A stretch of DNA of 53,452 nt from Opitutus sp. (GCA_013821985.1 PNJQ01000016.1:1-53452), one strand, 5' to 3'. Positions 17,660-28,242 are shown, counted from the stretch's first letter. Made by a program: numbers and translations. The notes: generated by a model from the letters alone, not told the origin.

Positions 17660-20398
17660 TTAACCGAGCGACGCGAGGAGCCGCTCGACCTCGGCCCGTT
17701 TGGCTTTCAGGTCGGCGAGTTGTTTACGCGCGCCGTCGAGGACCGCGGGCGGCGCCTTCGAGACGAACGATTCATTTGAGAGACGCGCCTCCGTGCCGGC
17801 GATGTGCTTGGAGACGGCTTCAAGTTCCTTCGTCAGCCGCGACTTTTCGGCAGCCGTGTCGCCGGTCTTGAGCTGGCGGAGGAGATTCCACGAACCGAAC
17901 GGCGTGACGCAGGCGGGCGCGTTGGGCGTCATCGCACCGCGCGTGATTTCGGAGGCGCCGACCATGCGCTTGAGCTTGATGAGATTCGCCTCGAGCACGG
18001 ACCAAGGTGCGTCGGCGGCTTCCACGACGAACTGCGAATCCTTCTTCGCCGCTTCGCCGTTGTCGGCCTTGAAAGCGCGAACTTGCGACGTGAGATCCTT
18101 GAGCGCGGAGACGTTGGCAGAAGCGGCGCGGTCGATCGTCACGCTGCGCGCGGTGAGCGCCGTGATGAGCTGCGATGAATCCTCAATCCGCACATCGCGC
18201 ATCAGGAATTGCGCATCGGTGCCGTAACCGAGCAGGTGCCAGAGTTCCTCGGTGATGAACGGCGTGAATGGATGCAGCAGGAGCAGCGTCTGGCGCAGCA
18301 CGAGATCCTGAATCGCGAGGCAGTTATCCTTCGTCGTCGGTTCCTGCAGCTTCGCCTTCGAGACTTCGACATACCAGTCGCAGAAATCATTCCAGAAAAA
18401 TCCGTAGAGCGTCTGCACGGCGTTGCTGAACTCGAAGTTGGCGAACGCCTGATCGACGGCGCGCGTCGTGGCGAGCAAGCGATCGAGGATGGCGTGGTCG
18501 TCCGCGTCGAACTTCGGGGCGTCGAGCCGCGCCATGATGGCGGCGAGCGAGGAATTGTCGGCCATGTCGCCGCTCATTTGGCGGAAGCGACAGGCGTTCC
18601 AGAGCTTGTTGCAGAAATTCTTTCCGCTCTCGATGCGGTCTTCCTGGAAGCGGATGTCCTGCCCCTGCGGTGCGATCGACACGATGCCGAAGCGCAGGCC
18701 GTCGGCGCCGTAGCTGGCGATCAGATCGAGCGGATCGGGGGAATTGCCGAGGGACTTCGACATCTTGCGGCCCTGCTGGTCGCGGATGATGCCGGTGAAG
18801 TAAACGTCCTTGAACGGAATGCGCTTCTCGAGCGGCTCGCCTTCGTGCGTGTATTCGAGGCCGGCCATGATCATGCGCGCGACCCAGAAGAAGATGATGT
18901 CCGGACCGGTCACAAGCGTGCTAGTCGGGTAGAAATAATCGTAGCCCGCCTTCGTCATCGCGTGCTTGTCCGGCCAGCCGAGCGTCGCGAACGGCCAGAG
19001 CCACGATGAGGCCCACGTGTCGAGCACGTCGTCCTCCTGCACCCAATCGGACGGGTCCGCGGGGCCGGCGAGCGAGACGTGGACTTTTTGCGGGTCGCGC
19101 AGCTCCGCCTCGGTGAGCTTTTCCTTGTCGAGGCCCTTGCGATACCACACCGGAATGCGGTGACCCCACCACAGCTGCCGGCTGATGCACCAGTCCTGGA
19201 TGTTCTCGAGCCAGTGCAGATAAACTTTCGACCAGCGCTCGGGATGGAACTTGATGTGGCCGTCGCGCACCGCGGCCTTCGCTTCTTCGACGCGCGGATA
19301 CTTGAGCCACCACTGCCACGTCAGGCGCGGCTCGATCGGCACGTCGGCGCGTTCCGAGTAGCCGACGTTGTTTTCGTAAGGCTCCTCCTTCACCAGCGCG
19401 CCGCGTTCCTTCAGGAGTTCGGCCGCTTTCTTGCGTCCGGCGAGACGGTCCAGGCCCGCGAGTTCGGGGCCGGCGAGTTCGTTGAGCGTGCCGTCGGCGT
19501 GGAGCACGTCGATCGGCGGGAGCTGATGGCGCTGGCCGATCTCGAAATCCACCTTGTCGTGCGCGGGCGTGATCTTCAGCGCGCCGGAACCGAATTCCTT
19601 GTCCACGGCGCTGTCGGCGATGATCGGGATATCCGCGGTTGGCCCGAGCGGACGGCGGACTTTCTTGCCGATCCAACCGGCATAACGCGGGTCGTCGGGA
19701 TGCACCGCGATGGCGACGTCGCCGGGAATCGTTTCGGGGCGCGTGGTCTTCACCGTCATGAACTGGCCGGGCGCGTCGGCGCGTTCGTAGCGCACCTCGT
19801 AGAGGAAGCCCTTCGCCGGTTTCATGATCACTTCCTCGTCGGAGAGCGCCGTGAGCGAGACCGGGCACCAGTTCACCATGCGCTTGCCGCGGTAGATGTG
19901 GCCCTTGGCGAAGAGATCGACGAACACATTGAGCACCGCCTGCGAGTAGTGCGGGTCCATCGTAAACTGCGTGCGGCTCCAATCGCAGGACGCACCGAGC
20001 GCCTGCAATTGTTTGAGGATGATGCCGCCCTTCTCGTCGCGCCACGACCAGACCTGCTCGAGAAACTTTTCCCGACCGAGATCGCGGCGGTGTTTCTTCT
20101 GCTTGCGCAACTCGCGCTCGACGACCGTCTGCGTCGCGATGCCGGCGTGGTCGGTGCCGGGGAGCCACATCGCCTCGCGACCTTCGAGGCGCGCGCGGCG
20201 GATGAGAATGTCCTGCAGCGTGTTGTTCAGCACATGGCCCATCGTGAGCACGCCGGTGACGTTCGGCGGCGGGATGACGATGCTGTAAGGCTGCTTCGCC
20301 GGATTGACCCGACCCGCGAAACAATCGGCGGTCTGCCAAGCGGCATACCACTTCCCTTCAACGTCGCGCGGTTCGTAGCTCTTGGTGATCGAGGCCAT
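17660..20398 (-). CDS. valS: Valyl-tRNA synthetase
   Basis: A class I aminoacyl-tRNA synthetase of 912 aa that charges tRNA-Val and edits threonine. [16 protein letters not shown] carries the HIGH-type signature (TMGH), [17 protein letters not shown] the KMSKS loop, the editing domain lies between them, and the C-terminal ~70 residues form the coiled-coil tRNA arm ([19 protein letters not shown]...). Length is normal. It is inserted between the PstS-like gene and gmd in the polysaccharide region on the same strand; this looks like accidental linkage of a housekeeping gene. The 147-nt upstream spacer is GC-rich and shows no tRNA-sensing leader I can recognise. Confidence 0.97.
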   Translation of the reverse strand: MASITKSYEPRDVEGKWYAAWQTADCFAGRVNPAKQPYSIVIPPPNVTGVLTMGHVLNNTLQDILIRRARLEGREAMWLPGTDHAGIATQTVVERELRKQKKHRRDLGREKFLEQVWSWRDEKGGIILKQLQALGASCDWSRTQFTMDPHYSQAVLNVFVDLFAKGHIYRGKRMVNWCPVSLTALSDEEVIMKPAKGFLYEVRYERADAPGQFMTVKTTRPETIPGDVAIAVHPDDPRYAGWIGKKVRRPLGPTADIPIIADSAVDKEFGSGALKITPAHDKVDFEIGQRHQLPPIDVLHADGTLNELAGPELAGLDRLAGRKKAAELLKERGALVKEEPYENNVGYSERADVPIEPRLTWQWWLKYPRVEEAKAAVRDGHIKFHPERWSKVYLHWLENIQDWCISRQLWWGHRIPVWYRKGLDKEKLTEAELRDPQKVHVSLAGPADPSDWVQEDDVLDTWASSWLWPFATLGWPDKHAMTKAGYDYFYPTSTLVTGPDIIFFWVARMIMAGLEYTHEGEPLEKRIPFKDVYFTGIIRDQQGRKMSKSLGNSPDPLDLIASYGADGLRFGIVSIAPQGQDIRFQEDRIESGKNFCNKLWNACRFRQMSGDMADNSSLAAIMARLDAPKFDADDHAILDRLLATTRAVDQAFANFEFSNAVQTLYGFFWNDFCDWYVEVSKAKLQEPTTKDNCLAIQDLVLRQTLLLLHPFTPFITEELWHLLGYGTDAQFLMRDVRIEDSSQLITALTARSVTIDRAASANVSALKDLTSQVRAFKADNGEAAKKDSQFVVEAADAPWSVLEANLIKLKRMVGASEITRGAMTPNAPACVTPFGSWNLLRQLKTGDTAAEKSRLTKELEAVSKHIAGTEARLSNESFVSKAPPAVLDGARKQLADLKAKRAEVERLLASLG

Positions 20399-20545
20399 GG
20401 AAAAAGATTAAGCCGCGCAGTGAAAACTCCCCGCCCTGCCCTGACAAGCCCTGTTGCGGGGGGCGAGCGTCGCCGAGGGAGACGCGCCCGGTTCCCCTGG
20501 GCCCGTCGTCACCGGGACGGCGGCGACCACTTCGCGGTGTCGCGC

Positions 20546-21427
20546 CTAGCGCAGTTCCTCGAATTCGAAAATCAGCGCGTTGCGGGCGCTGGCGGGCAAC
20601 GCCAGAAACTGCGAGCCGGCGAGCGCCTCGGCGCATTCTTCGCTGAGGAGAAATTTCAGGAACGGTAACAGGTGCGGCGCGGACACGCGCCGGACCGTCA
20701 CGTAGAGCGGCAGCCGCAATGCGTAGTGTCCGCTCGCGAGATTTTCAGCCGTGGGAGCATAGGCGGGCACCGTCAGACTTTCGGCCAGAGAGATCGCACG
20801 CAAACCGCTGGTTTCGGACGGCACGGCCGAGGTGAGGCCAAGCGTGTTTTCCGCGGCGCGCAGGCGCTGGGCGAGGTGCTCGACGTCTGCGGCAAGCCGG
20901 ACGACGGTCTTGAGGTCGGCGCCGTGGAGCAACAGGCGGCGCGCGAGGGGCAGCGTCAGGCCCGCCTCCGGCGCGAGCGCATGCGCCGCCAGCGGACGCG
21001 CCCGCCAGTCGCCCGAAAAACCCAGATCACCCCAGGTGGAAAAACTTTCACCGGCGCCCTGCGCAAAGACGGCGCGAGCCTGCGCCATGGTCATCTGCGT
21101 GAGCGGGGAGGCGCTGGGGACCACGATCGCCACCGCTTGAAACGCAACGACGCGACTTGCAAACGGTTCGCCGGGCGGTGGTTCGCCGGGCGGCAGGGTG
21201 AACAATCCCACTGCGGCGGCGCCGCCGGCCAGCTCTTCGAGGCCGGGGCGCGTGCCGCGGAGCTCGAGGGAGACGGCGAGACCGTTCTCGTGAGCAAATT
21301 TTCCCACGGCGATACGGAATCGTTCGCCCAGGAGGTCCGAACCGACGACGCGGATGCTCGCGCGCGCCCCCGACGTCGCGACCACCGCACCGCAAAGAAC
21401 AGCGACGAGCCGGGCGCGGAGGTTCAT
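20546..21427 (-). CDS. PstS-like periplasmic substrate-binding protein
   Basis: A 293-aa exported protein: signal peptide MNLRARLVAVLCGAVVATSGARA, then a periplasmic-binding-protein fold resembling phosphate-binding PstS (IRVVGSDLL near the N-terminus, VAIVVPSASPL, MTMAQARAVFAQG corresponding to the usual LT-x-x-q-l-x-x-I-F-x-G segment). No permease or ATPase gene is adjacent. It follows the Wzc-like gene by 15 nt on the same strand, so it is probably co-transcribed with polysaccharide genes. A ligand of phosphate is possible but not shown. Confidence 0.8.
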   Translation of the reverse strand: MNLRARLVAVLCGAVVATSGARASIRVVGSDLLGERFRIAVGKFAHENGLAVSLELRGTRPGLEELAGGAAAVGLFTLPPGEPPPGEPFASRVVAFQAVAIVVPSASPLTQMTMAQARAVFAQGAGESFSTWGDLGFSGDWRARPLAAHALAPEAGLTLPLARRLLLHGADLKTVVRLAADVEHLAQRLRAAENTLGLTSAVPSETSGLRAISLAESLTVPAYAPTAENLASGHYALRLPLYVTVRRVSAPHLLPFLKFLLSEECAEALAGSQFLALPASARNALIFEFEELR

Positions 21428-21442
21428 CGCGGGCGCGGGACG

Positions 21443-23614
21443 TCAGGCCTTGTCGCGCCGGCGCGGCCGCTCCTGGAGCTCAAGCTTGTCGGAGCCGCGC
21501 GACTGGCCGGTGGGATCGGACTTCGCGGCGGCGGCGTCGCCTTCGTGAGAATAATACGAGTAGTTCGCCGTGTAGTAGCCGTAATCCTCGCCGCTGCCGG
21601 TGGGCACTTGGTTGAGAATGACGCCGATGACTTTGGCGTTGAGGCCGTCGGTGATCTGTTTGGCGCGCTGCACCATGCTGGCCGGATTGCGACGATGCTG
21701 GATGAGGAGCACGCTGCCGTCGGTGATGCTCGCGAGGACCGAGGCGTCGCTCACGCCGATGATTGGCGGCGAATCGAAAACGATCCTGTCGTAGCGGGTT
21801 TTGAACTCCGCGACGAGTTCACGAAGCTTGTTCGCGTAAAGCAGGCTGAGTGTCACGCTGCCGCCGGAGCCGGCCGGAAGAATTTCGAGCGTCGTCTGCG
21901 GGTCGCGTTTCAGCGCATCGGTCCAGACGACCTTGTTCGTCAGCACATCGGTGAGGCCGGGTTCGCGCGGGATATCGGCCAGCTTGTGCTGCGTGGGGCG
22001 GCGGACGTCCGAATCAATGAGCAACACCCGCTCACCGGCCTGCGCCATCGCGAGCGCGAGCTGCCGCAGCGTCGTCGATTTGCCTTCGCCCGGTCCGGCG
22101 GAAAAGATGCTGAGCGCGGTGGGCTGGCCGGCGCGAAGTGCGAGGTTGAGATTGGTCTGCAACACGCGGAACGGCTCCCCTTCGGGTGCGCCCAGATCGA
22201 GGAGTTTGGACGGGTCGCGGTTGAAGGGAATGACGCCGAGCACGGGCAAGTTGAGTTTCGTCTCCACGTCCGAGACGTTGCGGAAACTGGTGTCGAAATA
22301 CTCGACGAGCACCGCGGCGCCGACTCCCAGGATCAGGCCGAAGACGCCGGCGAAAAGCATGTTGAGGGTCCAGTTCGGCTTGCTGGCGAAGCGCGCGGGC
22401 TCGGCCGTGTTGAGGATCTCGATCGTCCGCTTCGGCACCTGAAAATCGATTTCGCGCTGACGGAGTGTGAGCTTGAGCGTCGTCAGCAGGCGTTGTTCGT
22501 CCTCGAGTTTGGACGCGGCTTCCTCGAACGGGCGCATGCGGTCGCGCGCGGAGAGGATTTGGTCCACCTTGGCCTGCGCGAGCTGGCGTTCGAGTTCGAC
22601 GACGCGGGCCTCGGCTTCCTTGAAGGAAATCTCGAGCGAGCTTTCGTAGCCTTGCAGTTGGCGGTCAAGTTGCTCGCCGATCTTCACGCTGGCGTCGATG
22701 GCGCCGATGAGATCCGGATGCGCCTCGCCCAGCCGGCCCTTGAGGCGGGAGACGTTTTGGTCGGCGACGAGAAAAGCCTGCAGGAGATTCTGGATGTTGG
22801 GATCGCTGATGAGTTCGGAGTTGACGAGGTTGCGACGGTCCTCGACGCGGATGGAGCGGAAGCGTTCCCAACGCGTCTTGCGGCCAATGGCATCGACGCG
22901 GAGCGCGATGAGCGAATTCTGCATTTGGCGCAGGTTCTCGATCTCCATGTCCGAATGACGCTGGTTGAGATCGACGCCGGAGGTTTCGAGGTCCTTGCGG
23001 AGTTTTTCGACGCGGTCGCGCTGCTGAACGACGGTTTGTTCCTGTTTGTCGAGTTCGCCGCGAAGTTTGGCCAGTCCCTCGCGCTGCTCGGAAGTGGCAA
23101 GGTCAACGCGGTCGGTCGAATAGACGCGCGCGATTTCGTTGGCCATGTCGGCCGCGAGCTTCGGGTCGCGGGAGAAGACGTTGAGTTCGATCAGCGAGGT
23201 GGCGCGGCGCGACTCCACCTGGAGCATCTTTCGCGTCAGGTATTGGTAGGTGAGCGCGCTTTCGAGGGGGCGGCCGTCGTTGAGCTGGCGGCCGAGGACG
23301 TCGTTGAGCTTCAGGTTGTCGATGACGCGGTAGAGAATCTTCTCGGATTGAAGAATCTCGAACTGGTCCTGGATGAAATACGGGTCGTAGTAGGACGAGT
23401 TCTGGTTCTGGAAGAGCTTCACCTCGCTCTCCGGCTTTTCGACGCGGATTTTCGCCGTCGCGAGATACCACTTGGGCAACAGGGCCGTAACTCCGGCGGT
23501 CGTGAGGACGACCAGGCCGAACACCAGCAGCACAAGGCTTTTCCTCAGCCGAAGAAGGCCGACGAAATCGTTGAGCGAGGCACTGTCGGTGCCGGACACT
23601 GGTGGCGATGCCAT
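21443..23614 (-). CDS. Wzc-type polysaccharide co-polymerase / tyrosine autokinase
   Basis: A 723-aa inner-membrane protein that controls polysaccharide chain length and export through cycles of Tyr autophosphorylation. Two transmembrane segments (about 27-46 and 418-437) enclose a long periplasmic Wzz-like/coiled-coil region. The cytoplasmic BY-kinase domain has Walker A GPGEGKS (507-513), Walker A' LLIDSDVRRP (531-540) and Walker B IVFDSPP. A Tyr-rich cluster near the C-terminus (678-688, YGYYTANYSYY) is the expected autophosphorylation tail. It sits between the beta-barrel gene and the PstS-like gene. Confidence 0.94.
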   Translation of the reverse strand: MASPPVSGTDSASLNDFVGLLRLRKSLVLLVFGLVVLTTAGVTALLPKWYLATAKIRVEKPESEVKLFQNQNSSYYDPYFIQDQFEILQSEKILYRVIDNLKLNDVLGRQLNDGRPLESALTYQYLTRKMLQVESRRATSLIELNVFSRDPKLAADMANEIARVYSTDRVDLATSEQREGLAKLRGELDKQEQTVVQQRDRVEKLRKDLETSGVDLNQRHSDMEIENLRQMQNSLIALRVDAIGRKTRWERFRSIRVEDRRNLVNSELISDPNIQNLLQAFLVADQNVSRLKGRLGEAHPDLIGAIDASVKIGEQLDRQLQGYESSLEISFKEAEARVVELERQLAQAKVDQILSARDRMRPFEEAASKLEDEQRLLTTLKLTLRQREIDFQVPKRTIEILNTAEPARFASKPNWTLNMLFAGVFGLILGVGAAVLVEYFDTSFRNVSDVETKLNLPVLGVIPFNRDPSKLLDLGAPEGEPFRVLQTNLNLALRAGQPTALSIFSAGPGEGKSTTLRQLALAMAQAGERVLLIDSDVRRPTQHKLADIPREPGLTDVLTNKVVWTDALKRDPQTTLEILPAGSGGSVTLSLLYANKLRELVAEFKTRYDRIVFDSPPIIGVSDASVLASITDGSVLLIQHRRNPASMVQRAKQITDGLNAKVIGVILNQVPTGSGEDYGYYTANYSYYSHEGDAAAAKSDPTGQSRGSDKLELQERPRRRDKA

Positions 23615-23632
23615 GCTCGGGGCGTAATGCCC

Positions 23633-24811
23633 TTAGAAAGAGAGGCGAGCCGAAACGCCGTAACGCCCGCGCTCCTGGTCGCGCGCGTTGTCGTCCGAGG
23701 CCACGTGGTCGCGGTCGTAGGTGCCGGTGATCACCCAATTTTTCGTCGGGATCCACGAGAGCGCAGCGCCGAAACGGGTGGTCGTCTCGTCGAGATCGGT
23801 CTGGCCGGCGCGGCCCTGCAATTTCGAAGGTTCGATGGTGAAAGAGCTCGAGGCGGTGAAGGCGCCGCTGATGCGGTGCTGGACGTTGAGGAAGAGACGA
23901 TTGACGCGTGTGTCGGTGAACCGGGTGACATCCGACGCCTCCTCGATGGCGAAGGTGTATCCTCCGGTGAAGAACGAGCCCTCGGCGTAGCCGTAGCGGG
24001 CGCTGAGTTCGAGGTAGGGCGAGGTGGTGTCGGCGGCGCCTTCGCGGGTGCGGTCCTCGAAGCCGGCGCGGGCGGAGAGCGTGATTTCCTGACCGGGGTT
24101 GTAATCGACGCCGGCGAGGAGGAAGTGCGACTGCTTGTCCTTGGTGTTGCCCGCAGTGTCGTAGGCGATGTCGAGGTAACGGTATTCGCCGAGGATTTTC
24201 GTCTCGGGCAGCAGCGCGAAATTCATTTCAGCGCCGAACAAATTTTCCATGCGATCGAGCTGAACCGCCAGGGCGGCCGTGTCGTAGGCCATCGCGAGAT
24301 TGCGGTATTTGAACACGAGACCGGTCTTCTGGCCGGCATTGGTCGCGAATCGGGCGTTGAACTCGTTCATCGTGAACGACTGGTCGGAGTTCAGCGGAAT
24401 GCCGGCCAGCAGCGACTGCGGGTTCTTCGAAATCATGTAGCGATCACTCACGTCGATGTTCGTCGCACTGGTGAAGGCGTGCGCGACGCGCGCGAGCAAT
24501 GCATGACTGGTCAGGTTTTTCTTCCCGGGCCGGTCCGCGATGTGGTCGAAGGTCACGTCGTAGCTCGCGGTGGCAAACGTCTGGTCGTTGACGGAGCCGT
24601 TGTAGGAGATGCTGCCCGTCGCGCTATAAACCATGCTGTCGATCTCGCCCGTGGCCGCGCCAAAGATGTTCGAGTCGTGATAGACCGAACCGCCGAGACG
24701 GTAGATCAACGCTTTGCCTTGCTCTTGTTCCGGGATGGGGGCGTAAACCGCGCGGGCGGCGATGGGCAACGACAGGGCAACCAGAGCGACAAAACGGAGT
24801 GACTTGTTCAT
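23633..24811 (-). CDS. Outer-membrane beta-barrel protein of the polysaccharide locus
   Basis: A 392-aa protein starting at ATG 24811 (MNKSLRFVALVALSLPIAARA, a clear signal peptide). An upstream ATG at 24871 would add 20 residues that spoil the signal peptide. The mature part is made of alternating amphipathic strands with many Tyr/Phe and ends in ...GVSARLSF, a C-terminal Phe as in outer-membrane barrels. It resembles the putative porins (BBP2/EpsL-like) found beside Wzc genes in exopolysaccharide loci, where they may form the export pore; that role is inference. It lies 18 nt upstream of the Wzc-like gene. Confidence 0.82.
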   Translation of the reverse strand: MNKSLRFVALVALSLPIAARAVYAPIPEQEQGKALIYRLGGSVYHDSNIFGAATGEIDSMVYSATGSISYNGSVNDQTFATASYDVTFDHIADRPGKKNLTSHALLARVAHAFTSATNIDVSDRYMISKNPQSLLAGIPLNSDQSFTMNEFNARFATNAGQKTGLVFKYRNLAMAYDTAALAVQLDRMENLFGAEMNFALLPETKILGEYRYLDIAYDTAGNTKDKQSHFLLAGVDYNPGQEITLSARAGFEDRTREGAADTTSPYLELSARYGYAEGSFFTGGYTFAIEEASDVTRFTDTRVNRLFLNVQHRISGAFTASSSFTIEPSKLQGRAGQTDLDETTTRFGAALSWIPTKNWVITGTYDRDHVASDDNARDQERGRYGVSARLSF

Positions 24812-24867
24812 AGGGCGCGGAGGGCAATGCGCTCTCCGAGAAATGCCGAACCGCACCGGACAGGCAA

Positions 24868-26637
24868 TCAATTTCCCCGTGGCCGAAAGACGGTGGGATC
24901 GACCAGGAGAACCATATTTTCCGTCAAGCGCTGTGGCGGTCCGCTGAGCGGAAAATTTGCCGGCATCCGCCGCGTCACCAACCCGGCGTAGATCGCGCCC
25001 CAGCCGCCCGCATCCGACAGTGTGCGGATCGCGTCCTCGCGCCGCGCTGCGAGCTCCGTGAAGAACGGTCGGTCGAGCGTCACCGGCGTGAGGAGCAACG
25101 CGCCGATCGGCTGCTGCACCGTGAGCTCATAAAAGTCGCGCAACCGCTCCGGCTTCGCCCACACGCGTTGCTGGCCATACCACGCCGCACCGGCGGGCAC
25201 GTCCGCGGCGACGCCGGTGCCGGGCAGGAAACGCGTCTCGCTGTCGCGCTTCAGCTCCATGAACAAGTTCGGGAAATACGGCGGATAATGAAAATGGACT
25301 TTGCGTGGCTCGAGGCAGTCGCGCACCAGCGGCAATGCTTGCAACAGCAGCAGCCCCGCTGCCGCCCAGCGCCACTGCTGCGTGAGGCGCGGCTGGCTGT
25401 CCACCAGCACGAGAAAAAATCCCGCTCCGAACACGATGAGCAACGGCGCGAGATAATACGCCGGCAGCCGCGGGCTCTCGCCGGAACTGAAATACGGTTG
25501 TGCCGCGAGCAACACGAGCAGCGTCACCGCAAAGCACCACCGCGTGCGGTTGGCCGCGGCGTGCCGGAATTGGTAGGCGAGCCCCGCGACGAAAAACGCC
25601 GTCAGCAGCAAACCTCCGCCGGACCAGATGCGCTCCTTCAGGTTCCGCTCCATGCCGGTGAGTCCCTTGTTGCCGAGCTTCTTCAAATCGAGTCCGGGCG
25701 CATCCGCCGTCGCCGTGTTGCGGTAAGCCCACGGATACGCGGTCGTGTCGTCCGCCTTGAACGCGAGATTCTGCCACGCGAGCCCGAGCGGGTGACCGAC
25801 CACCGCCACGTTGCGGACGAGCCACGGCGTCGCGATGAGCAACGCCACGCCGGCAAAAACACCCAGCGCGGGAACCCGCGCGCGACCCGGCACGCGCCAC
25901 GCGAGGTAGCCGCCGAAAACGAGCAGCGTCAGCCCGGCGGAATATTCAGTCAGAAACAACAACGCACCCAAACCGGCCAACGCCGCAACGCGCCCGAGCA
26001 ACGCGCGATTCAGCACCGGCACGTCCGGCAAATTTTCCTCGAGGCCCGCTACCACGTGAAACGCCGCCGCGAGCAGCACAATCATCAGCGGCAATCCGCT
26101 CACCACCACGGTCTGTTGCCACAGCGTGACCGACCCCGCCGTGGCGAGCGCGGCGACGCCGGCGACACGTTCGTCGAACAACCGCCGCGCCAGCCGCCAA
26201 ATCAGCCCGATCGCGAGCCACAGCAGTGCGAGGTTCACCGCGAGCACGACGTAGTCCGGCGCCCAACCACCCGGCGGCTCGGGCACGTGTTGCCAGATCG
26301 ATTGGGGCAACACCGCAAAGGTCGCCGCAAGCATCAGCGCGTAAAGCGGCGCGTGCTGGAGTTCGGGATAAAGCTTCTTCTCATCGAGCGGCACGCCCCG
26401 CGCTTTTAACACCGCGTAAGTTTGCGGATAATTGACGAGTGTCGTGAAACCCTCGCCGCGCGCGACCTGACGCCCGAGCTCCGCCTGCTGCAGCGTCCAC
26501 TCGTTGGGCAAACCGTGAAATTGCTTCCACGAGAACACGAGCGTGAGCAACACCGCGCCGAGCGCGAGCAACGCGCGCTGCAACCAGCGCGCCCCGGCAC
26601 CCTGCTCCAGCCAGTGAATGATTTCCTGCGTCTTCAC
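24868..26637 (-). CDS. Polytopic membrane protein, GT39/PMT-like glycosyltransferase
   Basis: A 589-aa protein with about ten hydrophobic helices (e.g. residues 21-38, 128-148, 205-250) and a soluble C-terminal part. The first large loop after TM1 (about residues 45-90, with LYPELQHAPLYALML) has the layout of GT-C/ArnT-PMT transferases, which move a sugar from a polyprenyl phosphate to an acceptor on the periplasmic side. I see no conserved DD/DE motif beyond doubt, so the catalytic assignment is tentative. It is the first gene of the - strand polysaccharide set, 56 nt before the barrel gene. Confidence 0.7.
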   Translation of the reverse strand: MKTQEIIHWLEQGAGARWLQRALLALGAVLLTLVFSWKQFHGLPNEWTLQQAELGRQVARGEGFTTLVNYPQTYAVLKARGVPLDEKKLYPELQHAPLYALMLAATFAVLPQSIWQHVPEPPGGWAPDYVVLAVNLALLWLAIGLIWRLARRLFDERVAGVAALATAGSVTLWQQTVVVSGLPLMIVLLAAAFHVVAGLEENLPDVPVLNRALLGRVAALAGLGALLFLTEYSAGLTLLVFGGYLAWRVPGRARVPALGVFAGVALLIATPWLVRNVAVVGHPLGLAWQNLAFKADDTTAYPWAYRNTATADAPGLDLKKLGNKGLTGMERNLKERIWSGGGLLLTAFFVAGLAYQFRHAAANRTRWCFAVTLLVLLAAQPYFSSGESPRLPAYYLAPLLIVFGAGFFLVLVDSQPRLTQQWRWAAAGLLLLQALPLVRDCLEPRKVHFHYPPYFPNLFMELKRDSETRFLPGTGVAADVPAGAAWYGQQRVWAKPERLRDFYELTVQQPIGALLLTPVTLDRPFFTELAARREDAIRTLSDAGGWGAIYAGLVTRRMPANFPLSGPPQRLTENMVLLVDPTVFRPRGN

Positions 26638-26654
26638 GCGAAGCGGGGGGACGG

Positions 26655-26741
26655 TTGGAGGAGCCTGCTGGCCGGCGATAAGGAAATTCGCAGCGCCTGC
26701 CTCCCGCGAAGATCAGGCATCGCCTGCCAGCAGGCTCCTAC
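26655..26741. repeat. GTAGGAGCCTGC palindromic repeat, diverged pair
   Basis: Arms GGAGGAGCCTGCTGGCCGGC (from 26657) and GCCTGCCAGCAGGCTCCTAC (26722-26741) oppose each other across about 45 nt, in the spacer between the response regulator and the membrane protein genes. It belongs to the family at 744-807 with a CTGGC/GCCAG change matched in both arms. Confidence 0.82.
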
Positions 26742-26785
26742 GAATGCGCGGCCATCCATTGCCCCCACTCTGCAAATCGTGGCGC

Positions 26786-28156
26786 TCACCGGTCAACGAC
26801 GTCGAGTTCGGGCCATTGCGCGATCTTGCGATGCAGCGTGCGGCGGCTGATGCCGAGCAACTCGGCGGCCGCGGTGCGGTTGCCGCGCGACTTGATCAGG
26901 GCTTCGCGGAGCAGACGTTTTTCGTTTTCCTCGACCGAGAGTGGATTCGCCGGCGGCAACGAATGCAGCGATGGCGGCAAGTTCGGCTGCCCGCGGAATT
27001 TCGGCTCGAGTTCGAATTCGCTCAGCGTCCCACCGCGCCGGAGCACGACGACGTTTTCGGCAAAATTGCGCAGCTCGCGGATGTTGCCCGGCCACGCGTA
27101 ATGCTGGAGATGCTGCATCGCACCGGGCTCGACGGTGACCGGATCGTAACCGTTCTCCTTCGTGAACTGCTTGATGAAGTGATCAAGCAGCACCGGGATG
27201 TCCTCGGGCCGTTCGCGCAGCGCGGGCGTCGTGATGCGCACGACGTTGAGACGGAAGAAGAGATCCTCGCGGAACTTTCCGTCCTTCACCATCTGCTCGA
27301 GATGGCGATTCGTCGCCGCGACAAGGCGGACATCGACCGTCATCGTCTTCGTGCTGCCGATGCGTTCGAAGCTCTTCGTCTCGAGGAAGCGCAGGAGCTT
27401 CACCTGAATTTCGGGCCCGATCTCGCCGATCTCATCGAGAAAAACCGTCCCGCCGTCCGCCGCCTCAAAGCGCCCGACGCGTCGCTCCGTCGCCCCCGTG
27501 AACGCACCGCGCTCGTGGCCGAACAATTCGCTCTCGAGCAGCGCCGCCGGCAACGCCGCGCAATGCACCGGCACGAACGGCGCGCGCGCGCGGGGACTCG
27601 CCTGGTGGATCGCCTGTGCAATCAATTCCTTGCCGGTGCCGGTCTCGCCTTCGATCAGGATCGTGGCTTTCGAAGGCGCGACGAGCTTCACGCGCTCGAT
27701 CACCTCTTTGAGTTTCTGCGAGCCCCCGATGATGCCGTCGGCGTTGAACTTCTCGTCGAGCCGCTCGTGCAGCTGCTTCACCTCGACTTCGAGCGTGCGC
27801 GTCTTGAGCGCGCGCTGGATGAGAATCTCGAGGCGCTCGATGTTGACCGGCTTGGTCAGAAAATCCACGGCCCCGCGCTTCATCGCCTCGACCGCCGAAT
27901 CGATGCTGCCGTAAGCGGTCATCATGATGACCGCCGGTTTGTTCCCGAGCGTCAGCGCCTTGTCGATGACCTTGAGGCCGCTTTTGCCCGGCATGCGCAG
28001 GTCGGTGACGATCACGTCGAACTCCTGTGCGTCCATTAGGTTAAAGCCCTCGTCGGCGCTCGCGGCAACCGACACGTCGTAGTTTTCCTGCAACGCCTGC
28101 TGCAACCCCTCGCGGGTGTGCTTCTCGTCATCGACGATCAGAACGCTCGGCACCAT
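26786..28156 (-). CDS. Sigma-54-dependent response regulator (NtrC family)
   Basis: A 456-aa transcription activator. Receiver domain 1-120 with the phospho-acceptor Asp52 (VIVTDLRMPG); AAA+ domain with Walker A GETGTGKE (170-177) and GAFTGA (217-222), the sigma-54 contact loop; C-terminal Fis-type helix-turn-helix (NRTAAAELLGISRRTLHRKI). ATG 28156 (MVPSVLIVDDEK) places the receiver at the N-terminus; an ATG at 28216 would add 20 unlikely residues. No kinase gene is adjacent; the NtrB-like kinase at 33853 is a plausible partner. It could control the polysaccharide genes just downstream, as in other exopolysaccharide systems; this is inference. Confidence 0.95.
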   Translation of the reverse strand: MVPSVLIVDDEKHTREGLQQALQENYDVSVAASADEGFNLMDAQEFDVIVTDLRMPGKSGLKVIDKALTLGNKPAVIMMTAYGSIDSAVEAMKRGAVDFLTKPVNIERLEILIQRALKTRTLEVEVKQLHERLDEKFNADGIIGGSQKLKEVIERVKLVAPSKATILIEGETGTGKELIAQAIHQASPRARAPFVPVHCAALPAALLESELFGHERGAFTGATERRVGRFEAADGGTVFLDEIGEIGPEIQVKLLRFLETKSFERIGSTKTMTVDVRLVAATNRHLEQMVKDGKFREDLFFRLNVVRITTPALRERPEDIPVLLDHFIKQFTKENGYDPVTVEPGAMQHLQHYAWPGNIRELRNFAENVVVLRRGGTLSEFELEPKFRGQPNLPPSLHSLPPANPLSVEENEKRLLREALIKSRGNRTAAAELLGISRRTLHRKIAQWPELDVVDR

Positions 28157-28242
28157 GCCCGGATGAAGTCGCCCGGCTCCGGCCCGGTCAACGGGAAATG
28201 AGACGGTCTGGCACACATGCCTTTGCAGCGAGGGTTAGAGGG

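Noticed and set aside
20672-24802. A 1376-codon open frame on the + strand, antisense to the PstS-like, Wzc-like and barrel genes
   Set aside because: Three well-supported - strand genes occupy the region; the antisense protein is Arg/Gly/Val-rich without domains, as expected from stop-poor GC-rich DNA.
28157-28216. Longer N-terminus of the sigma-54 regulator
   Set aside because: The receiver domain begins at MVPSVLIVDDEK; the extra 20 residues are not domain-like.
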